Below the pieces are notes generated by a model that searched no databases, was not told where the DNA came from, and saw only the letters and a program-made list of their open reading frames with translations. The position numbers were made by a program, and so were the translations under genes. From positions 62,001-126,000 of the forward strand of contig NZ_BMVM01000003.1 of NCBI RefSeq assembly GCF_014650715.1: a stretch of 64,000 bases of DNA, read 5' to 3'. Shown one piece after another: positions 26,222-36,700 of this stretch. Positions within the stretch are counted from its first letter, which is position 1; each line of letters opens with the position of its first letter. Origin of the DNA: Streptomyces bluensis (GTDB lineage Bacteria > Actinomycetota > Actinomycetes > Streptomycetales > Streptomycetaceae).

Positions 26222-26328
26222 CACGGCACCCGCACGGCCGTACGCTGTACAGACTGGACCGTCCGTATATCGGTGCCGCTTCCGTGAAGTTGCCTGTGTG
26301 TTAACGAACTTGGTGCGTATTTGTGCGG

Positions 26329-27378
26329 CTATTTCGGGCCGTACGCGTGCTCCTCGTGCCTCTCCTGAGCGAAAAGGCAGGCCGAGTCGTGCCGGGCGGG
26401 CCCGGCGGCGTACCGGAGCCCGGCGGGTACGGCCAGCGCCGGCACCTCCGTCTCGCACCGCTCCCGGGCCTTCCAGCAGCGGGGCCGGAAGCGGCAGCCG
26501 GACGGGACGGCGGTCGGGGAGGGCACGTCCCCGGAGAGGATGATCCTCTCCCGGTGCTCCCGCGCCCCGGGGTCCGGCACGGGCACGGCGGAGAGCAGGG
26601 CCTGGGTGTAGGGGTGCGTGGCGTGGTCGTAGATCTCGGTGTCGCGGCCGGTCTCCACGATCCGGCCGAGGTACATCACCGCGACCCGGTCGGAGATGTG
26701 CCGCACGATCGACAGGTCGTGGGCGATGACGACGTAGCTCAGCCCGAACTCGCCCTGCAGGCGCTCCATCAGGTTGACGACCTGCGCCTGCACCGACACG
26801 TCGAGCGCCGAGACCGGCTCGTCGGCCACGATGATCTCGGGCCGCAGCGCCAGCCCGCGTGCGATGCCGATGCGCTGGCGCTGGCCGCCGGAGAACTGGT
26901 GCGGATACCGGTTCACGTGCTCGGGATTGAGCCCGACCACGTCCAGCAGTTCCCGCACTCTCCTGCGCCGGTCGCCCTTGGGCGCCGCATCGGGGTGGAT
27001 CTCGTACGGCTCCCCGACGATGTCGCCCACGGTCATCCGGGGGTTGAGGGAGGTGTACGGGTCCTGGAAGACCATCTGGATGTTGCGCCGGACGGCCTTG
27101 AGGGCCCTGGCGGACAGTTTGGTGATGTCCTCGCCCCGGTAGGTGATGGACCCGGCCGTCGGCTTCTCCAGGTTGACCACCAGCCGGGCGAGTGTGGACT
27201 TGCCGCAGCCGGACTCGCCGACGATGCCGAGGGTTTCGCCCTTGGCGAGCGTGAAGTCGACCCCGTCGACGGCCCGGACGGCGCCGACCTGTTTCCGCAG
27301 GAGGACGCCCCGGGTGAGCGGGTAGTGCTTGACGAGGCCGCTGACCTCCAGGATCGGTTCGCCCATGGTGTCAGCCAT
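26329..27378 (-). CDS. Oligopeptide ABC transporter ATP-binding protein (OppF type)
   Basis: Cytoplasmic ATPase of the first opp operon. The 349-aa protein shows Walker A GESGCGKS (54-61), Q-loop Gln105, signature FSGGQ (162-166), Walker B IIVADEP (182-188) and H-loop His220, followed by the oligopeptide-specific C-terminal extension with CRFRPRC and ACLF cysteines that can bind an Fe-S cluster in OppD/F proteins. ATG at 27378 overlaps the OppD stop by 8 bp; ATG 27366 is an alternative. It is the last gene of the operon SBP-OppB-OppC-OppD-OppF. Confidence 0.93.
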   Translation of the reverse strand: MADTMGEPILEVSGLVKHYPLTRGVLLRKQVGAVRAVDGVDFTLAKGETLGIVGESGCGKSTLARLVVNLEKPTAGSITYRGEDITKLSARALKAVRRNIQMVFQDPYTSLNPRMTVGDIVGEPYEIHPDAAPKGDRRRRVRELLDVVGLNPEHVNRYPHQFSGGQRQRIGIARGLALRPEIIVADEPVSALDVSVQAQVVNLMERLQGEFGLSYVVIAHDLSIVRHISDRVAVMYLGRIVETGRDTEIYDHATHPYTQALLSAVPVPDPGAREHRERIILSGDVPSPTAVPSGCRFRPRCWKARERCETEVPALAVPAGLRYAAGPARHDSACLFAQERHEEHAYGPK

Positions 27379-28345
27379 GCAGGCACTCCTTCCAGAAGTG
27401 GCAGGCGCTCCCGCGCTCGCCGGGGACCTCGTGCAGGGGCGGTACGTCGGTGCGGCACAGGTCCCGGGCAGCCGTGCAGCGCGGGTGGAAGGCGCAGCCG
27501 GGCGGGATGTCCATGAGGCTGGGCGGCAGGCCCTTGATGGCGTAGAGCTCCCGGCCCTTGTGGTCGAGCCGGGGGATCGAGTCCAGCAGGCCCCTGGTGT
27601 ACGGATGGGCGGGCGCCTTGTAGAGGTCGTGCACGGGGGCCGACTCGACGATGCGGCCCGCGTACATCACGGCGATGCGGTCGGCGACGTCCGCGACCAC
27701 GCCGAGGTCGTGGGTGATGAGGACGAGCCCCATGGTGAGCTCGCGCTGGAGCTCCGCGAGGAGGTCCATGACCTGGGCCTGGACGGTGACGTCGAGCGCG
27801 GTGGTGGGCTCGTCGGCGATGATCAGCGCGGGTTCGAGGGCCAGCGCCATGGCGATCATGATGCGCTGGCGCATACCGCCGGAGAACTGGTGCGGATAGT
27901 CCCGTACGCGTGCGGCGGCGCCCGGGATACGGACGCGGTCCATCAGCTCGACGGCCTTCGTGCGGGCGTCCTTCCTCGACATCCCTCGGTGCACGACGAA
28001 CATCTCGCCGAGCTGGTCGCCGACCGGCAGCACCGGGTTCAGCGCGGACAGCGCGTCCTGGAAGATCATCGCCATCTCGGCGCCCCGGACCCTCCTTCGC
28101 TGCTCCTCCTTGAGTTTCAGCAGGTCCCGGCCCTGGAAGAGGATCTCGCCGCCGGTGATCCGGCCCGGCGGGCTGTCGAGGATGCCCATGATCGCCTGCG
28201 CGGTCACCGACTTGCCGGAGCCGGACTCACCGAGCACGGCGAGCGTCTCGCCCGCGTCCACGCCGTAACTGACCCCGTTGACGGCCCTGGCCACCCCGTC
28301 CCGGGTCCTGAACTCCACGTGCAGGTCACGCACTTCGAGCAGCAT
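27371..28345 (-). CDS. Oligopeptide ABC transporter ATP-binding protein (OppD type)
   Basis: The 324-aa partner ATPase has Walker A GESGSGKS (39-46), signature FSGGMRQRI, Walker [13 protein letters not shown] and the OppD-type SxGSGKS and GMRQR variants that distinguish OppD from OppF. The C-terminal GCAFHPRC and CRTD cysteines form the peptide-family extension. ATG at 28345 lies 9 bp after the OppC stop; the 3' end overlaps OppF by 8 bp, indicating one translationally coupled transcript. Confidence 0.93.
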   Translation of the reverse strand: MLLEVRDLHVEFRTRDGVARAVNGVSYGVDAGETLAVLGESGSGKSVTAQAIMGILDSPPGRITGGEILFQGRDLLKLKEEQRRRVRGAEMAMIFQDALSALNPVLPVGDQLGEMFVVHRGMSRKDARTKAVELMDRVRIPGAAARVRDYPHQFSGGMRQRIMIAMALALEPALIIADEPTTALDVTVQAQVMDLLAELQRELTMGLVLITHDLGVVADVADRIAVMYAGRIVESAPVHDLYKAPAHPYTRGLLDSIPRLDHKGRELYAIKGLPPSLMDIPPGCAFHPRCTAARDLCRTDVPPLHEVPGERGSACHFWKECLHG

Positions 28346-28354
28346 GACGACGGC

Positions 28355-29398
28355 TCACCTCAGCTTCGGGTCGAGGGCGTCGCGTACCGCGTCGCCGAGC
28401 ATGATGAAGGCGAGGACGGTGACCGCGAGGGCGCCGGAGGGCCAGAGCAGCGCGTGGGGGGCGTTGCGGATGTACGGGGACGCGGCGGAGATGTCGATGC
28501 CCCAGGAGACGCTCGGCGGTTTCAGGCCCACTCCGAGGTACGACAGGGTCGCCTCCAGGGCGATGTACGTGCCGAGCGCGATGGTGGCCACGACGATGAC
28601 GGGCGCGATCGCGTTGGGCGCGATGTGCCGCAGCAGGATGCGCATGGGGGAGGCGCCGAGGGCGCGGGCGGCCTGGACGTAGTCGTTCTGCCGGGCGGTG
28701 ATGACCGAGCCGCGGGCGATGCGGGAGATCTGCGGCCAGCCGAGCAGCACCATGAACCCGATGACGGGCCAGACGGTGGAGCTGGTCACCACGGAGAGCA
28801 GGACGAGACCGCCGAGCACGACAGGGATCGCGAAGAAGACGTCGGTGACACGGGACAGGATCGCGTCCCACACCCCGCCGAAGAACCCGGCGAGCCCGCC
28901 GAGCACCGAGCCCAGGACCGCGACCCCGAGCGTGGCGCAGACGCCGACGGTGACCGAGGTCCGTGCCCCGTGGACGGTGCGCGTGTAGACATCGCAGCCC
29001 TGGCCGTTGAACCCGAAGGGGTGGCCGGGTCCGGAGCCCTGCTGGGCCTTGGCGAGGTCGCAGTCGAGGGGGTTGCCGGGGGCGATCAGCTGGGGCCAGA
29101 GCGCGATGAGGACGAGGAAGAGGATGACGAGCGCGGAGACCAGGAAGACCGGGTTGCGGCGCAGGTCGTGCCAGGCGTCGGACCACAGGCTCCGCACCCG
29201 CTCCTCAGGGGCGGCCGAAGGGACGGCCGAGGGGCCGCCCGTGGGGTCCGGGCCCCCTGCTCCCGTGCCACCCGGACCCGTGCCACCCGGCCCCCGGCCG
29301 CCCGGTCCCGTCCGGAGGACCTCCGCGTCGGCCGGGCCGAGCTCCGGGGTCCCGCCCGGGACGTACGGCGGCGGCTCAAGGTGCTGGGGCTCAGGCAT
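28355..29398 (-). CDS. Oligopeptide ABC transporter permease (OppC type)
   Basis: The 347-aa inner-membrane permease has an ~80-residue hydrophilic N-terminus rich in Gly/Pro (GPGGTGPGGTGAGG), then six predicted helices and the EAA-loop ARALGASPMRILLRHIAPNA that docks on the ATPases. The N-terminal OppC_N helix is FLVSALVILFLVLIALWPQL. ATG at 29398 overlaps the OppB stop by 8 bp. The Gly-rich leader is longer than in enteric OppC and has no evident function. Confidence 0.91.
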   Translation of the reverse strand: MPEPQHLEPPPYVPGGTPELGPADAEVLRTGPGGRGPGGTGPGGTGAGGPDPTGGPSAVPSAAPEERVRSLWSDAWHDLRRNPVFLVSALVILFLVLIALWPQLIAPGNPLDCDLAKAQQGSGPGHPFGFNGQGCDVYTRTVHGARTSVTVGVCATLGVAVLGSVLGGLAGFFGGVWDAILSRVTDVFFAIPVVLGGLVLLSVVTSSTVWPVIGFMVLLGWPQISRIARGSVITARQNDYVQAARALGASPMRILLRHIAPNAIAPVIVVATIALGTYIALEATLSYLGVGLKPPSVSWGIDISAASPYIRNAPHALLWPSGALAVTVLAFIMLGDAVRDALDPKLR

Positions 29399-30314
29399 AG
29401 CGGATCCTCGGGTCGAGTACGGCGTACAGGAGGTCGACGAGCAGGTTGGCGACGAGGAAGACCAGCACGAGGACGGTCACGAAGCCGACGACGGTCTGGG
29501 TGCTCTGGCGGAGGATGCCCTGGTAGAGCTGGAAGCCGACGCCGTGGATGTTGAAGATCCGCTCGGTGACGATCGCGCCGCCCATGAGGAAGCCGATGTC
29601 GGCGCCGATGAAGGTGACCACGGGGATGAGGGAGTTGCGCAGCAGGTGCCGGACGATCACCCGGTGCCGGGGCAGCCCCTTGGCGACGGCCGTACGGACG
29701 TAGTCGGCGCGGGCGTTCTCCGCGATCGACGTCCTGGTCAGCCGGGTCACGTACGCGAGCGACACCGACGCCAGCACCAGGCCGGGCACGATCAGTTCGC
29801 CGAAGCCGGCCTCCCACGACACCGACGGCTTGATCCAGCCCCACTCGACACCGAGCATCAGCTGGAGCAGCAGGCCGGTGACGAAGGTCGGGACGGAGAT
29901 GACGACGAGGGTGACGAGCAGGACGCCGGTGTCGACGGGCCGGCCGCGGCTGAGGCCCATGGCCACGCCCAGGGTGACTCCGATGGCGATCTCGAAGAGG
30001 ATCGCGACGATCGTCAGCCGGGCGGTGACCGGGAAGGACGTCGCCATCAGCTCGGTGACCTTCTGCCCGTTGAACGCGGTGCCGAAGTCGCCCGTGAAGA
30101 CGTTGCCCATGTAGGTCAGGTACTGCTGCCAGACGGGCTGGTCGAGGCCGAACTCCTGCTTCAGCCGGGCGGCGGTCGCCGGGTCGCAGGTCCGCTCGCC
30201 GCACAGGCCCGCGACGGGGTCGCCCATCACGTTGACCATCAGGAAGATCAGCAGGGTGGCCCCGGCGAAGACGGGGATCATCTGCAGCAGTCGCCGGGCG
30301 ACGTACGGTCCCAC
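29391..30314 (-). CDS. Oligopeptide ABC transporter permease (OppB type)
   Basis: The 307-aa permease starts with the usual N-terminal helix (RRLLQMIPVFAGATLLIFLM), followed by an external domain containing a CGERTC pair and EFGLDQPVWQQYLTYMGNVF. Five more helices follow, with the EAA loop AVAKGLPRHRVIVRHLLRNS. It forms the membrane channel with OppC. GTG at 30314, 6 bp after the binding-protein stop. The two extracellular cysteines (also seen in the bldK-type permease as CGKNC) may form a disulphide. Confidence 0.92.
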   Translation of the reverse strand: MGPYVARRLLQMIPVFAGATLLIFLMVNVMGDPVAGLCGERTCDPATAARLKQEFGLDQPVWQQYLTYMGNVFTGDFGTAFNGQKVTELMATSFPVTARLTIVAILFEIAIGVTLGVAMGLSRGRPVDTGVLLVTLVVISVPTFVTGLLLQLMLGVEWGWIKPSVSWEAGFGELIVPGLVLASVSLAYVTRLTRTSIAENARADYVRTAVAKGLPRHRVIVRHLLRNSLIPVVTFIGADIGFLMGGAIVTERIFNIHGVGFQLYQGILRQSTQTVVGFVTVLVLVFLVANLLVDLLYAVLDPRIRYA

Positions 30315-30320
30315 GGCCGG

Positions 30321-31940
30321 TCAGCCGACCTTGATCTGGTCGTAGACCGGGACGCTGAACGGGTTCAGCGCCACGTTCGACAGCCGCTGCGAGTAGCCCG
30401 CGTTTCCGTTCTGGTACCAGAGCGGGATGGCGGCCATGTCGGTCCGCAGGACCTCCTCGGCCTGGCGGAACTTCTCGACCGCCCTGGCGGTGTCGGTCTC
30501 GGCGTTGGCCTTGTCGACGAGTCGGTCGAAGTCGGGGTTGGACCACTTGCCGTCGTTGGAGGAGGCGCCGGTGTAGTAGAGCGGCTGGAGGAAGTTCTGG
30601 ATCAGCGGGTAGTCCATCTGCCAGCCGGCGCGGAAGGGCCCGGTCATCTTCCGGTCGGTGATCCGGTTGCGGTAGTCGGCGAAGGTGCCGATCGGGTTGC
30701 CGACGCAGGCCTTGTCGTCGCCGAGGGCGTTGTTGATGGAGTTGCAGACGGCGTCGACCCATTCTCGGTGGGAGCCGGTGTCCGCGTTGTAGGTGATCCT
30801 GACCTGTCCGCCGGGGAGTCCGCCGCCCTCCTTGATCAGCCTCTTGGCGGCCGCCGGATCGTACACGCAGGCGGTGCCGCACGGGCCCGCCCGGTAGCCG
30901 CCCTCCTTGCCGAGGACGGGTGAGGTCCAGTCGACGGCCGGGGTGCGGGTGTCCCGGAAGATGGTCCGGGTGATCTGGACGCGGTTGATGGCCCGCGACA
31001 GGCCCTCGCGGACCTTCTCCATCCCGGCCCTGCTCCACCGCTTGTCGTAGTACGGGAAGGCGAGCGTCTGGATGATGCCGGCGGGGGCGTTGATGTAGCG
31101 GTCGCCGAGGTCGGTACGGACGTTGCGCAGCTGGGAGGCGGGGACGTCGTCGACGAGGTCGAGGTTGCCCGCCATCAGGTCCGTGTAGGCGGTGTTGTTG
31201 TCGGTGTAGACCTTCAGGTCGACGCCGCCGTTGCGGGCCTTGTCCTCGCCGGGGTAGGCGTCCCATCTGCGCAGGGAGAGCTGGGAGCCCCTGGTGTACG
31301 ACTCGACGCGGTACGGGCCGTTGCCGACCGGCTTCTTCAGCCAGGCGGCGTGGTCGTCGAAGAACGCCCGGGGCAGTGGGGCGTACGCGTTGTAGCCGAG
31401 GGTGTCGGGGAAACTGGAGAACTTCTGTCTGAGCCTGACGGTGAACGTCCTGTCGCCGACGACCTTCAGTCCGGAGAGGGTGTCGGCGCTCTGCTTGCCG
31501 CCGTCGGCCGGGTGGGTCCTGTCGTAGCCGTCGATGTACTCGAAGAAGTACGCGTTGCGCTGGTTGTTCTTCAGGGAGGCGCCGTAGTTCCAGGCGTCCA
31601 CGAACGAGCGGGCGGTGACCTTCTCGCCGTTGCTGAAGGTCCAGCCCTTCTTGATGGTGATCGTGTAGTTCTTCCCGTCCGTGGTGTCGACGGTCTCGGC
31701 GAGCATGTTCCTGGCCTCGCCGGTCTTCGGGTCGTACTGCTTCAGACCGCGGAAGATCATGGACAGGACCTTGCCGCCCTGCACCTCGTTGGTGTTGGCC
31801 GGCTCCAGCGGGTTCGGCGGGTCGCCCCAGGAGGAGCTGAGCACCGCGCCGGTGTCACTGCCGCCGCCCCCGCAGGCCGTCGCCACGAGGGCGAGGGCCA
31901 CCGCGCACACGACCGGCCGGGCGTACGTGGCTCCGCGCAT
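30321..31940 (-). CDS. Oligopeptide-binding lipoprotein (SBP_bac_5)
   Basis: First gene of the opp operon; the 539-aa extracytoplasmic peptide-binding lipoprotein. The lipobox LVATAC places the lipidated Cys at residue 23, followed by a GGGGSD spacer. The SBP_bac_5 fold is indicated by WTFSNGEKVTARSFVDAWNY, PVGNGPYRVESYTRG and REGLSRAINR. Family 5 proteins bind 2-14-residue peptides. ATG at 31940. In S. coelicolor a comparable operon lies next to bldK, from memory. It supplies substrate to OppBCDF downstream. Confidence 0.93.
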   Translation of the reverse strand: MRGATYARPVVCAVALALVATACGGGGSDTGAVLSSSWGDPPNPLEPANTNEVQGGKVLSMIFRGLKQYDPKTGEARNMLAETVDTTDGKNYTITIKKGWTFSNGEKVTARSFVDAWNYGASLKNNQRNAYFFEYIDGYDRTHPADGGKQSADTLSGLKVVGDRTFTVRLRQKFSSFPDTLGYNAYAPLPRAFFDDHAAWLKKPVGNGPYRVESYTRGSQLSLRRWDAYPGEDKARNGGVDLKVYTDNNTAYTDLMAGNLDLVDDVPASQLRNVRTDLGDRYINAPAGIIQTLAFPYYDKRWSRAGMEKVREGLSRAINRVQITRTIFRDTRTPAVDWTSPVLGKEGGYRAGPCGTACVYDPAAAKRLIKEGGGLPGGQVRITYNADTGSHREWVDAVCNSINNALGDDKACVGNPIGTFADYRNRITDRKMTGPFRAGWQMDYPLIQNFLQPLYYTGASSNDGKWSNPDFDRLVDKANAETDTARAVEKFRQAEEVLRTDMAAIPLWYQNGNAGYSQRLSNVALNPFSVPVYDQIKVG

Positions 31941-32123
31941 GGGGGCCTCCTCGTGACTGGTGCAGGCGCCGGGGCGTTGTTCCGTTACCGGTCAATATCC
32001 GCCCATCACGCACATGACGCACATGCACTCCGTCCGTCCGGGTGTGGCTGACCGCCATCCGGACGTACGCGCTCCGCGAGGGCCGCACCAGTCGCCTGGC
32101 TCACGGCTCGGGTGCCCGACCGG

Positions 32124-32498
32124 TCAGCCCGACTCCCCCCGCTCGACGCAGAACTCGTTGCCCTCGGGGTCCGCCAGGGTGACCCAGCCGCCCCCGTCGG
32201 GCCGTGTGTGGTCCGCGACCAGCGTGGCCCCGAGTCCGATCGCCCGCTCGACCTCCTCGGCCCGGGTCCGGCCCTGGGGACGCAGGTCGAGGTGCAGCCG
32301 GTTCTTCACCGACTTGCCCTCCCCCACCCGCATGAACAGCAGCGTCGGGCCGCCCGCGGGGTCCTTGATCAGGGCCTCGGGGTCACCGGGCTTGTCGTCG
32401 TCGGCCAGCGGCCGCCCGAGCAACTCGCTCCAGAACAGGCCGAGATCGTACGGGTCTCCGGTGCAGTCGATCGTGATGTGGTGGATCACTGGGTTCAA
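32124..32498 (-). CDS. VOC-family (glyoxalase-like) protein
   Basis: The 124-aa single VOC-fold protein shows the paired beta-alpha-beta halves: HHITIDCTGDPYDLGLFW with SELLGRPL, and RLHLDLRPQGRTRAEE with DPEGNEFCVERG. His and Glu at the usual metal positions are present, but the reaction (isomerase, dioxygenase or resistance) cannot be told. TTG at 32498 has GGAGG 5 nt upstream; GTG at 32489 is an alternative. It is flanked by two ABC operons and read towards the opp operon, 183 bp from its first gene. Confidence 0.88.
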   Translation of the reverse strand: MNPVIHHITIDCTGDPYDLGLFWSELLGRPLADDDKPGDPEALIKDPAGGPTLLFMRVGEGKSVKNRLHLDLRPQGRTRAEEVERAIGLGATLVADHTRPDGGGWVTLADPEGNEFCVERGESG

Positions 32499-32789
32499 CG
32501 GGTCCTCCAGAAGGCGATGACGCCGGGCCGGTTGTGGTCGCAGGGAGCCTTCCCTCCATCCGTACGCCTGTCGAGCGATTAACGCGACCACGGCTGGTCC
32601 GGCCGCTTCGAACGTGGGGTACACGCGCCGTTGACGTGCGCAGACGGCGCTGATAGACACACTCATCAACCCGGCCGACGTCACCCGTCGACGTCGCCCA
32701 GCCGACATCACCCGGCACGTCCGATCACGCCCCGTCAGTCAGTTCAACAAGCCGCCGCTGTACGAGCGATGACGCGAGGTCACGGATTC

Positions 32790-34658
32790 ATGAACACACA
32801 GGATCAGCACGGCAGAGGGCGCCCGAACCCCGGGAGGGGCTTATCGCTCCGTAGACCCCGGCTCATCGCCGCCTCCGGCGCCGCGGCCCTCGCCCTCTCG
32901 GCCGGACTCGCGACTCCGCTCAACCCCGCACCCCGGCAGGCCGAGGCGGCAGACGGCAAGAAAGTCCTCACCGTAGCGGTCGCGCAGAGCGTCGACTCGC
33001 TGAGCCCGTTCCTGGCGACCCGCCTGGTCAGTACGAGCCTCCACCGGCTGTTGTACGAGTACCTGACCAACTACGACCCCAAGGACGCCCGCGCGATCCC
33101 CGGCCTCGCCACCAAGTGGACGCCGTCCGCCGACAAGCTCACCTGGACCTACACCATCCGCTCCGACTCCACGTGGTCGGACGGCAAGCAGGCCACGGCC
33201 GAGGACGCTGCCTGGACCTTCAACAAGATGATGACCGACGACGGAGCGGCCACAGCGAACGGCAGCTTCGTCGCCAACTTCAGGAAGGTCACGGCGCCGA
33301 GCCCCACCGAACTCGTCATCGAACTGAAGAAGCCGCAGGCCACGATGACCGCGCTCGACGTGCCGATCGTGCCCCGGCACGTCTGGGAGAAGGTCACGGA
33401 CTTCTCGGAGTTCAACAACGACAAGGACTTCCCCGTCGTCGGGAACGGCCCGTTCGTCCTCACCGGCTACAAGCCCGACAGCTATGTGCGGCTGGAGCCC
33501 AACAAGGACTTCTGGCGTGGGGCTCCGAAGTTCGACGAGCTGGTCTTCAAGTACTACAAGGACGGTGACGCGGCCGTCGCCGCCTTGCAGAAGGGCGAGG
33601 TGTCGTTCGTCAGCGGCCTGACACCCGCTCAGTCGGCAGCGCTCGAAAACCAGGAGAACGTCAAGGTCAACGACGCCCCCGGCCGCCGCTTCTACGCCCT
33701 CGCCACCAACCCGGGCGCCCGTTCCAAGAACGGCGAGCGCTTCGGCGACGGGCACCCCTCCCTGCTCGACCAGCGGGTGCGGCACGCGCTGTTCATGGCG
33801 GTCGACCGCAAGACCATCGTCGACAGGGTCTTCCAGGGCCACGCGGTCGAGGGCGAGGGATACATCCCTCCGCGCTTCTCGCAGTACTTCTGGAAACCGT
33901 CGGCGAGCCAGGAACTCGCCTACGACCCGGCGAAGGCAGCCCAGCTCCTCGACGAGGCGGGCTACAAGAAGAACGGCGACGGCAAACGGGTCGGCAAGGA
34001 CGGCAAGCCGATCACCTACCGCGTCCTGTGCCACGCCACCGACCCGAACGACAAGGCGGTCGGCCAGTACCTTGACGAATGGTGGGGCAAGCTCGGCATC
34101 GGCGTGACGCTCAACTGCCTCGACAACGTGACCGATCCCTGGCTCGCGGGCCAGTACGACCTCGCCTTCGACGGCTGGTCCGTCAACCCCGACCCGGACT
34201 TCGTCCTGTCGATCCACACATGCGCCGCCCTTCCCGCCACCCCGGAGGAGACCGGAGCCACCGACAACTTCATCTGCGACAAGAAGTACGACGACCTGTA
34301 CAGCCGGCAGCTCGCGGAGTACGACCCCGCCAAGCGGGCGGACATCGTCAAGCAGATGGAGTCGCGGCTGTACGACACCGGGTACATGAACGTCATGGCG
34401 TACCCGAACGCCGTCGAGGCGTATCGCACCGACCAGATCAAGTCGATCCGGACGATGCCCGAGGACGCGGGCAACATCTACGGCCAGGACGGCTACTGGA
34501 GCTGGTGGTCCGCGGTCCCGGCCGACTCCGGTGAGTCCTCCGGTGGTTCCGGCTCGACCGGCGTCGTCATCGGCGTCGCCGCGGGGGTCGTCGTCCTCGC
34601 GGGCGCGGGAGTGTTCCTCGCGATGCGCCGTCGTTCCACCGCCGAGGACCGCGAGTAG
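32790..34658 (+). CDS. Peptide-binding protein with C-terminal membrane anchor
   Basis: Binding protein (SBP_bac_5) of the middle ABC operon, 622 aa. The N-terminus has a long basic signal region with Arg21-Arg22, a hydrophobic stretch 25-42 and an AEA cleavage-like site at 51-53, but no lipobox Cys. The fold is clear from WSDGKQATAEDAAWTFNKM and VVGNGPFVLTGYKPDSY. The last 32 residues form one transmembrane helix (591-612, VVIGVAAGVVVLAGAGVFLA) ended by MRRRS, so the protein is anchored at its C-terminus like a type I membrane protein, unlike the two lipoproteins of neighbouring operons. ATG 32790 has GAGGT 9 nt upstream. Confidence 0.9.
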   Translation: MNTQDQHGRGRPNPGRGLSLRRPRLIAASGAAALALSAGLATPLNPAPRQAEAADGKKVLTVAVAQSVDSLSPFLATRLVSTSLHRLLYEYLTNYDPKDARAIPGLATKWTPSADKLTWTYTIRSDSTWSDGKQATAEDAAWTFNKMMTDDGAATANGSFVANFRKVTAPSPTELVIELKKPQATMTALDVPIVPRHVWEKVTDFSEFNNDKDFPVVGNGPFVLTGYKPDSYVRLEPNKDFWRGAPKFDELVFKYYKDGDAAVAALQKGEVSFVSGLTPAQSAALENQENVKVNDAPGRRFYALATNPGARSKNGERFGDGHPSLLDQRVRHALFMAVDRKTIVDRVFQGHAVEGEGYIPPRFSQYFWKPSASQELAYDPAKAAQLLDEAGYKKNGDGKRVGKDGKPITYRVLCHATDPNDKAVGQYLDEWWGKLGIGVTLNCLDNVTDPWLAGQYDLAFDGWSVNPDPDFVLSIHTCAALPATPEETGATDNFICDKKYDDLYSRQLAEYDPAKRADIVKQMESRLYDTGYMNVMAYPNAVEAYRTDQIKSIRTMPEDAGNIYGQDGYWSWWSAVPADSGESSGGSGSTGVVIGVAAGVVVLAGAGVFLAMRRRSTAEDRE

Positions 34659-34716
34659 CCGATGATCCGACCAGCCGTACGTACGGGCCCGAGGGCCGGC
34701 GGCGGGAGGGCCGTTC

Positions 34717-35784
34717 ATGACCGCTGACCTGCCATCGGCACCCGTCGACAAGGCCGGAGGCACGGCCCTCGCCGGGCCTCCGGCCCCCGGACCACAGGCA
34801 CGCACCAGTACCGCGTACCTGCGTTACATTGCCGGGAAAGTGGGCGGCGCCGCCGTCTCACTGCTCGCCGTCCTGGTCACCAGTTTCTTCCTCTTCCGGC
34901 TGATTCCCGGTGACCCGGTCAAGTACATGACGGGCGGCCGGCAGGTGTCGGCGGAGCAACTGGCCGCGTACCGAAGGGAGTTCGGGCTCGACCTGCCGCT
35001 GTGGCAGCAGTTCACGGACTACTGCGGCAAGGCGCTCACCGGAGATCTCGGCACGTCGTACCAGTTCCGGGCGCCCGTCATCGACAAGATCGCCGAGGCG
35101 CTGCCGAACACGCTGGTCCTCACCGGAACAGCCTTCGTCCTGTACACCGCGCTCGGCGTCTTCCTGGGCACCCGCTCGGCATGGCGCCACGGCCGGCTCG
35201 GCGACCGGCTGAACACCGGCCTGGCGCTGACCCTCTATTCGATTCCGTCCTTCTGGCTGGGCCTGCTGCTCATCATCGTGTTCTCGGTGGGCATGGGCCC
35301 GGTCCCCGGGCTTTTCCCGACCGGCGGCATGGAATCGGGCGGCGAGGAGGGCTTCGCGTACGTCATCGACGTCGCCCACCACCTCATGCTGCCGGTGATC
35401 ACCCTGGTCGCGGTCGAGTACGGGCAGACGTTGCTGGTCAGCCGCTCGGCGCTGCTGGACGAGATGGGCAGCGACTATCTGACGACCGCACGTGCCAAGG
35501 GGCTCAGGGACGATCTGGTCCGGCGCCGGCACGCCGTACCGAACGCGATGCTGCCGACCGTCACGCTGGTCTTCGTCAATCTCGGGCGGACCGTCGCCGG
35601 GGTGATCCTCGTCGAGACCGTCTTCTCGTGGCCGGGCCTCGGCGGACTCTTCTACCAGGCGCTGAGCGTGCCCGACCTCCCCCTCGTCCAGGGGCTGTTC
35701 TTCGTCTTCGCCTCGGCGGTGATCGTGATGAACACGCTGGCCGATCTGATCTATCCGCTACTCGATCCCCGGGTGGGCCGATGA
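34717..35784 (+). CDS. Peptide ABC transporter permease (DppB/OppB type)
   Basis: The 355-aa permease has a ~35-residue hydrophilic leader, then AAVSLLAVLVTSFFLFRLIPGDPV (helix 1 and the conserved IPGDP), an external domain EFGLDLPLWQQFTDYCGKAL, and five further helices with EAA loop ARAKGLRDDLVRRRHAVPNA. ATG at 34717 has GGAGGG upstream, 58 bp after the binding-protein gene. The stop overlaps the next permease start (ATGA), so translation is coupled. It forms the translocation pore with the adjacent DppC-type permease. Confidence 0.92.
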   Translation: MTADLPSAPVDKAGGTALAGPPAPGPQARTSTAYLRYIAGKVGGAAVSLLAVLVTSFFLFRLIPGDPVKYMTGGRQVSAEQLAAYRREFGLDLPLWQQFTDYCGKALTGDLGTSYQFRAPVIDKIAEALPNTLVLTGTAFVLYTALGVFLGTRSAWRHGRLGDRLNTGLALTLYSIPSFWLGLLLIIVFSVGMGPVPGLFPTGGMESGGEEGFAYVIDVAHHLMLPVITLVAVEYGQTLLVSRSALLDEMGSDYLTTARAKGLRDDLVRRRHAVPNAMLPTVTLVFVNLGRTVAGVILVETVFSWPGLGGLFYQALSVPDLPLVQGLFFVFASAVIVMNTLADLIYPLLDPRVGR

Positions 35785-36700
35785 CGACCGAAGCGACTCC
35801 CCCGGCGGCGAAGGCCGGTCCGCGGGCGCTCGCCCGGCAGCGGCGCCGCGATTCCGCCGTCCGGTTCTGGAAGCGCTACCGCACCCACCGCGCCGGGCTC
35901 CTGGGCCTGGCCGCACTCGCCCTCTTCGCCTTGGTGGCACTGACCGCGCCCTTGACGGTCGGCTCCGACGTCTCCAGTGTGACCGGCGCGCCCGGCAGCC
36001 CCATGGAGCCCCCGAGCGGGGAATTCCCCCTCGGCACCGACCGGTTCGGGCGCGATCTGCTGGGCCTGCTCGTATGGGGCTCACGGGTGTCGCTGCTGGT
36101 CGGCCTGCTCGCGGCCGTACTGTCGGTGGCGATCGGCGCGCTGGTGGGGATCACGGCCGGACACTTCCACGGTGCGTACGCGACCGTGATGATGCGGATC
36201 ACGGACTGGTTCCTGGTGATGCCCACCCTGGTGCTCGCCATCGCGCTCGCCACCGTCATGTCGCGTTCGCTCGGCACGATCGTCCTGGCGATCGGCGTGA
36301 CGTCCTGGCCGACCACGGCGCGCCTGGTGCGGGCGCAGACGCTGGCGGTGGAGGCACGGCCGTACATCGAACGCGCGAAGGCCCTCGGCGGCGGCCACTG
36401 GCACATCATGTCCCGGCACGTGCTGCCCAACGTGATGCCCCTGGTACTGGCACAGACGACGCTGATGATCTCCTCCTCCGTCCTCGCGGAGGCGACCCTG
36501 GCCTTCCTCGGCCTGGGCGATCCGACGCTCGTGTCGTGGGGCGGTCTGCTCCAGGACGCGCGCGAGGCCGGTGCGGTCAGCTCCGGCGACTGGTGGTACC
36601 TGGTGCCGCCGGGCATCGCGATCGCCCTGGTCGCGCTGGCGTTCACGCTGTGCGGGCGCGCGGTGGAGTCCGTGCTCAATCCCAGGCTGGGGGTGGCCCG

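Noticed and set aside
32841..34805. A 654-codon minus-strand frame opposite the middle binding-protein gene
   Set aside because: The plus strand encodes a clear SBP_bac_5 protein; the antisense product is a Val/Arg/Asp-rich shadow.
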